Shown here: in pieces, positions 7,547-10,804 of the stretch
Numbering within the stretch: the first letter of the stretch is position 1
Layout: every line of letters starts with the position of its first letter
Assembly: GCA_004357415.1 (NCBI GenBank)
Contig: SMVY01000069.1
Coordinates: 1 to 10,804 of the forward strand
Length of the DNA stretch: 10,804 nt
From: Gemmatimonadota bacterium
GTDB taxonomy: Bacteria; Gemmatimonadota; Gemmatimonadetes; Gemmatimonadales; GWC2-71-9
Reading direction: 5' to 3'
Translations under genes and position numbers: made by a program
Notes under the pieces: model-generated
The model's database searches: none
Told to the model about the DNA's origin: nothing
What the model saw: only the letters and a program-made list of their open reading frames with translations

Positions 7547-9073
7547 ATGGGACTTCTCCACCGATACATCATGCGGCAACTGGCTGGGCCCTTCGCTTTT
7601 GCCCTAATGGCCCTGACCAGCATCATGCTCCTCAACCAAGTGGCCCGCCGTTTTGGTCACTTGGTTGGGAAGGGACTGGATTGGCTGGTGATCGCCGAGG
7701 TATTCGCCCTCAGCATCCCGTTCATCGTCGCCATGACCATGCCCATGGCCGTCCTGCTCGCCGTACTCTACACCTTCAGCCAACTATCGGCCGACAGTGA
7801 GATCACCGCCATGCGCGCCAGCGGGATCAGCGTCGGCCAACTGCTGACTCCGGTGATCGTCGCAGGCGTCCTGCTGTCGGCCGGGACGTTCGTATTTGTC
7901 GACCAGGTCCTGCCCCGCACCAATGCCCGGCTCCGCACCCTGTTGTTCGACATCGCCCGGAAGAAACCGACCCTGGAATTGAGCGAGCAGATCGTGAACG
8001 AGATTCCACCGTCCCGCCTGTTCCTCCGGTCCAGCAGGATCGACCCGAACAGCGGCCGCCTCAAGGACGTGGTCATCTACGACCTCACCAGCCAGGATCG
8101 GCCACGGATCATCTACGCCGATAGCGGCCAGATGGCGGTAGCCGGCAACCAGCTGGACCTCACGATCAAGCTCCACCACGGGGAAATCCACGAGTTCGAG
8201 ACCGACGATTCCCGCGCGTTTCGGCTGACTGCCTTCCAGATGAACACCATTCTGATCCGAAATGTGTCCAACCAACTCGAACGGGGTACCACCGAAGCCG
8301 TGCGAGGCGACCGCGAGTTGTCCACCTGTGAGATGCAGGACATCGTCCGCCAAGCCCGCCGCGACGTCGCTCAATCGCGCCAGGACCGTAACCGGTTTCT
8401 CCGTAGCGACTTACGAGTCTTGATGGAGCTGCCGCCGCTGGCCGGTCTCCCCTACAATGCGGCCACACCACGGAGAACCATCTGCGACGCCTGGGACGGT
8501 GTCATCAACCTGCTACTCCCGAGGACGGCGGAAGCGACCGAGGTGGCACAAGACACACTGGTCCCGCGGAAGCTGCTGAGGCCCCGCAAGAAAAAGGTTG
8601 AGCCTGAGCCGGAAGTCGAGCCAGTTGTTGCAAATCATAACGTCGCTCTGGTCCCATGGTCCGACATTTCCGCCGCCCGCGACGTGGAGAGAGTGGCCCG
8701 GCGGAAGGCCAATGCCTATCTGGTCGAGATCCACAAGAAGTGGGCCATCAGCATGGCGTGCCTGTCGTTCGTCGTGGTGGGAATCCCCATGGCGTTGCGT
8801 TTTCCCCGGGGTGGGATGGGACTGGTCATCGGAGGCGGGTTGTCGGTGTTTGCCATCTACTATGTGGGTCTGACGGCCGGAGAGAGCCTAGGTGACCTTG
8901 GCCGAATGGATCCGTGGATCCCGATGTGGGCCCCCAACATCCTGCTCACGACCTTCGGCCTACTGGGCATGCTGGTGGTGTCCCGGCACACGGGGACGGC
9001 CCGGGGTGGTGATTTCGCGGACCTGTGGGACAGCATCAAGCAAATCCTCCCGCAGCGCCGGGCGCCCAGGTGA
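7547..9073 (+). CDS. lptF: LptF-type LPS export permease (YjgP/YjgQ family)
   Basis: 508 residues. With LptG and the ATPase LptB (not in the window) it should form the inner-membrane machine that extracts lipopolysaccharide and pushes it onto the LptC-LptA bridge. Layout: amphipathic start, then membrane helices at about 12-30, 55-78 and 101-120; a periplasmic beta-jellyroll at about 140-245; a charged insert; and helices at about 399-418, 424-444 and 460-479. The cytoplasmic SADSEITAMRASGIS (81-95) is the conserved coupling-helix motif of the family. It is about 140 residues longer than E. coli LptF, mainly because of the stretch at roughly 275-380, including a basic then acidic run RPRKKKVEPEPEVEP (345-359). 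The ATG at 7547 fits the family's N-terminus, although the upstream ribosome site (TTAGAG) is weak. LptF versus LptG is assigned by gene order; the family is certain. Confidence 0.92.
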   Translation: MGLLHRYIMRQLAGPFAFALMALTSIMLLNQVARRFGHLVGKGLDWLVIAEVFALSIPFIVAMTMPMAVLLAVLYTFSQLSADSEITAMRASGISVGQLLTPVIVAGVLLSAGTFVFVDQVLPRTNARLRTLLFDIARKKPTLELSEQIVNEIPPSRLFLRSSRIDPNSGRLKDVVIYDLTSQDRPRIIYADSGQMAVAGNQLDLTIKLHHGEIHEFETDDSRAFRLTAFQMNTILIRNVSNQLERGTTEAVRGDRELSTCEMQDIVRQARRDVAQSRQDRNRFLRSDLRVLMELPPLAGLPYNAATPRRTICDAWDGVINLLLPRTAEATEVAQDTLVPRKLLRPRKKKVEPEPEVEPVVANHNVALVPWSDISAARDVERVARRKANAYLVEIHKKWAISMACLSFVVVGIPMALRFPRGGMGLVIGGGLSVFAIYYVGLTAGESLGDLGRMDPWIPMWAPNILLTTFGLLGMLVVSRHTGTARGGDFADLWDSIKQILPQRRAPR

Positions 9074-10158
9074 AGCTCCTCCGGTCAACGCTCGACCGCT
9101 ACGTACTCAAGGCATGGGTCAAGACCTTCATCCTGACCGCGTTGGGGTTCCCCCTGATCGCCGTGCTCATCGACCTCACCGATCACCTGCGGGGCCTGCT
9201 CAGCAATGGCCTCACCTGGCGGGAGATCGTGGTGAGCTACTTGTATTCCATCCCGGAAAACGCCTACCTGGTCATGCCGGCCGCGGTACTGTTCGCCACG
9301 GTGTTCACGGTGGGAACCATGGGCCGGTATTCGGAGATCACCGCTGCCAAGGCATCGGGCCTTAGTTTCCGGCGCATCGTGTTTCCCATCTTCATTGCCG
9401 GCGCCGCCGCCACCGTCCTGGCCCTGGTGGTGGGCGAACTGTCGCCCGGGGCATCGGCCAAACAGGTCGAAATCCAGGCGGGGGAGGGTCCGCCACCCAC
9501 CCGGTTCCGCTACAATTTCGTATTCCGGGGGGACAACGGCTGGGTCTACTCCGTGCGCACACTGGACCTGCAGAAGCTGCAACTGCAGCACGCGATCTTC
9601 GAGCGCCCGGGTTCCAGCCTCGAGTACCCGGGCCTGACGATTACCGCCGACAGTGCCACCTTCGATTCGACCTTGAACCGCTGGCGCCTGTGGCATGGGT
9701 CCAGCCGCATGATCGTCGACCAGAGTGTCTATTCGGCGGTCGCCTTCGAAAGCATGATCCTGGGCGCCCTCACTCAGCGGCCCGAGGACCTGCTGGTGGC
9801 GCCGAAGGCCACGGAAGAAATGCGCTACGCTGAGCTGGGCAGGTACATAGAGGCCCTCGACCGGTCGGGCAACGACACCAACAAGCTGAAAGTGCAACAG
9901 GCCCTGAAGTTGGCGCTCCCGGGGGCGTGCTTCATCATCGCCCTGTTCGGCGCACCGATGGCCGTCACCTCACACCGGAGCGGCACCGCGTACGGCATCG
10001 CCATTTCGCTCGGCACCACTGTGGCCTACCTGCTGTTCATTCAGCTGTCCGAGGCCGTCGGCACCAGCGGCGCCGTCAACCCTCGATTTGCCGCCTGGAT
10101 CCCCAACCTGATTCTGCTGGTAGTGGGCCTGGTACTACTGTGGCGGGTGAGGACGTAG
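9070..10158 (+). CDS. lptG: LptG-type LPS export permease (YjgP/YjgQ family)
   Basis: 362 residues from GTG at 9070, almost exactly the length of E. coli LptG. Membrane helices lie at about 15-35, 61-83, 103-123, 280-298, 306-327 and 342-359, with a periplasmic jellyroll between the third and fourth. RYSEITAAKASGLS (86-99) is the cytoplasmic coupling motif that contacts LptB. The start codon overlaps the lptF stop as GTGA (9070-9073), so translation is probably coupled and the two half-transporters are made in equal amounts. An in-frame ATG at 9025 would add 15 residues rich in Pro, Ala and Gln inside the lptF coding end and has no support. Unlike LptF here, this protein has no insert. The operon ends at the stem-loop beginning 12 bp after the stop. 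Confidence 0.93.
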   Translation: MKLLRSTLDRYVLKAWVKTFILTALGFPLIAVLIDLTDHLRGLLSNGLTWREIVVSYLYSIPENAYLVMPAAVLFATVFTVGTMGRYSEITAAKASGLSFRRIVFPIFIAGAAATVLALVVGELSPGASAKQVEIQAGEGPPPTRFRYNFVFRGDNGWVYSVRTLDLQKLQLQHAIFERPGSSLEYPGLTITADSATFDSTLNRWRLWHGSSRMIVDQSVYSAVAFESMILGALTQRPEDLLVAPKATEEMRYAELGRYIEALDRSGNDTNKLKVQQALKLALPGACFIIALFGAPMAVTSHRSGTAYGIAISLGTTVAYLLFIQLSEAVGTSGAVNPRFAAWIPNLILLVVGLVLLWRVRT

Positions 10159-10273
10159 CTGGAACCAAGAAACAAGAGAGCCCGGGGATACCGGGCGCTC
10201 TTGTTTGGTGACCTGCCACCGTCGGGGGGCGGAGGAGAACGGCCTTCGCCATCCTCCTGCCCCGCTGCCCCGC
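10159..10273. other. Convergent intergenic spacer
   Basis: 115 bp between two genes that end facing each other. Apart from the stem-loop at 10170-10206 it holds a G/C-rich stretch with a small direct repeat of C-C-C-C-G-C-(T/C) type near 10259-10272. I see no gene or promoter in it. Confidence 0.6.
10170..10206. terminator. Near-perfect stem-loop, probable bidirectional terminator
   Basis: A 16-bp stem with a single A/G mismatch and a 5-nt loop (GGATA). The left arm is AAACAAGAG-A-GCCCGG and the right arm is CCGGGC-G-CTCTTGTTT. The outer part is A-rich on one side and T-rich on the other, so each strand ends in a U-rich tail (CTTGTTT). It sits between the lptG stop (10158) and the stop of the convergent outer-membrane protein gene (10274), where it can serve both. 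Confidence 0.85.
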
Positions 10274-10804
10274 TTAGAAAATCCCCCCACCGTACTCGTA
10301 GCGCAGGGAAAACATCAGCTGCCACGAATTCGATGCCTGGCCATTGCTGACGTAGGTGGCCGTCGACGGATCGCTGGCATCGTTCGTGGGGCCGGTGTAG
10401 TCGAACTGGGGAATGAACACCCCGCTACCGTCGTCGGTACTGCTGGTGACCCGTCCGATGGTCTGGGTGGAGAACACCCCACCACCGGCGCTCTTGGTGA
10501 CGCCCCAATCACTGTTGAGCAAGTTCAGGAAATTGAAGAAGCCGATCTCGAGCGTGATCAGGTTCTTCCCCATGGCCGGCAGTGCCTGCCGCAGGTTCAG
10601 GTTGAGAAAGTTCTGCCACGGGTTGCGGCAGCTGTTTCGCGTCATGATGGTGCCGCGCTGCTTGTTGAGGCAGTCGAGACTGCCGATGAAGGTATTATAG
10701 GCCTGGGCATCGGCTGGGTCGTTCCATTCGATGCCGGAGTCCGAGGCGTCTCGAATGACGTACATCGGGTCATTGGCGTTGGTGCCGTCGGCATTGAGGT
10801 CCCC
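10274..10804 (-). CDS. Oar-like TonB-dependent receptor / outer-membrane barrel, C-terminal part
   Basis: The last 176 residues of a minus-strand gene that continues beyond the right edge; the frame is open to position 10804, so the internal ATG at 10765 is not the start. It begins with an Asp/Asn-rich loop (GDLNADGTNANDP), then a Cys pair in DCLN and RNSC, then RNPWQNFLNLNLRQALP and an FFNFLNLLNSDWG motif. These are characteristic of the last strands and loops of Oar-like receptors (carboxypeptidase-regulatory domain, plug, 22-strand barrel). The final strand WQLMFSLRYEY is followed by GGGIF, so the protein ends in Phe as outer-membrane barrels usually do. Its substrate cannot be told from this part. 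It is convergent with lptFG and not in their operon. Confidence 0.82.
   Translation of the reverse strand, partial: GDLNADGTNANDPMYVIRDASDSGIEWNDPADAQAYNTFIGSLDCLNKQRGTIMTRNSCRNPWQNFLNLNLRQALPAMGKNLITLEIGFFNFLNLLNSDWGVTKSAGGGVFSTQTIGRVTSSTDDGSGVFIPQFDYTGPTNDASDPSTATYVSNGQASNSWQLMFSLRYEYGGGIF

Noticed and set aside
9025..9069. ATG at 9025 as the start of lptG
   Set aside because: It adds a Pro/Ala/Gln-rich stretch encoded within the lptF 3' end; the GTGA overlap at 9070 gives the usual family length and N-terminus.
9085..9897. Minus-strand open frame opposite lptG
   Set aside because: Antisense to membrane helices and coupling motif of LptG; no motif or ribosome site of its own.

Overview
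The window looks like chromosome from a GC-rich, diderm (LPS-bearing) bacterium, most plausibly Gemmatimonadota. The reasons are the high GC content, the combination of a SprA-type giant outer-membrane protein with an Oar-like TonB-dependent receptor, LptF/LptG-type exporter genes, and a strong similarity in style to that phylum's cell-envelope genes. The phylum call is inference from protein style; no rRNA or other marker is present. I see no IS element, phage gene, tRNA or CRISPR array: this is an envelope-biogenesis block.

Left block (minus strand, read right to left): a SprA-family protein of about 2,030 residues (7454-1371) is followed after 27 bp by an M28-family lipoprotein with the active-site signature of glutaminyl cyclases (1343-429). 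Next comes a 140-bp gap holding two small low-complexity arrays, then the 5' end of a ComEA-like helix-hairpin-helix protein that runs off the left edge (288-1). The first two genes are very likely one transcript. A good sigma-70-type promoter (TTGTAG, 17 bp, TATATT) lies at 7529-7501.

Right block (plus strand): starting 44 bp from the first possible sprA start codon and diverging from it are two YjgP/YjgQ-family permeases, lptF (7547-9073) and lptG (9070-10158). They overlap by GTGA and should form the transmembrane part of the LPS exporter LptB2FG. LptF carries an unusual insert of about 100 residues before its fourth membrane helix. A near-perfect 37-nt stem-loop (10170-10206) ends this operon. 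It probably also ends the convergent gene on its right, the 3' end of an Oar/TonB-dependent-receptor-like outer-membrane barrel (10804-10274, incomplete at the window edge).

Taken together, the window pairs machinery that moves LPS to the outer membrane with machinery that moves, modifies or forms outer-membrane proteins. The most interesting idea is the sprA-glutaminyl-cyclase pair. In Bacteroidota, exported proteins commonly start with Gln after signal-peptidase cleavage and are cyclised to pyroglutamate by a glutaminyl cyclase (the 'Q-rule'), and SprA is the type IX secretion translocon. Here the two genes are linked, and SprA itself has Gln at both plausible mature N-termini.
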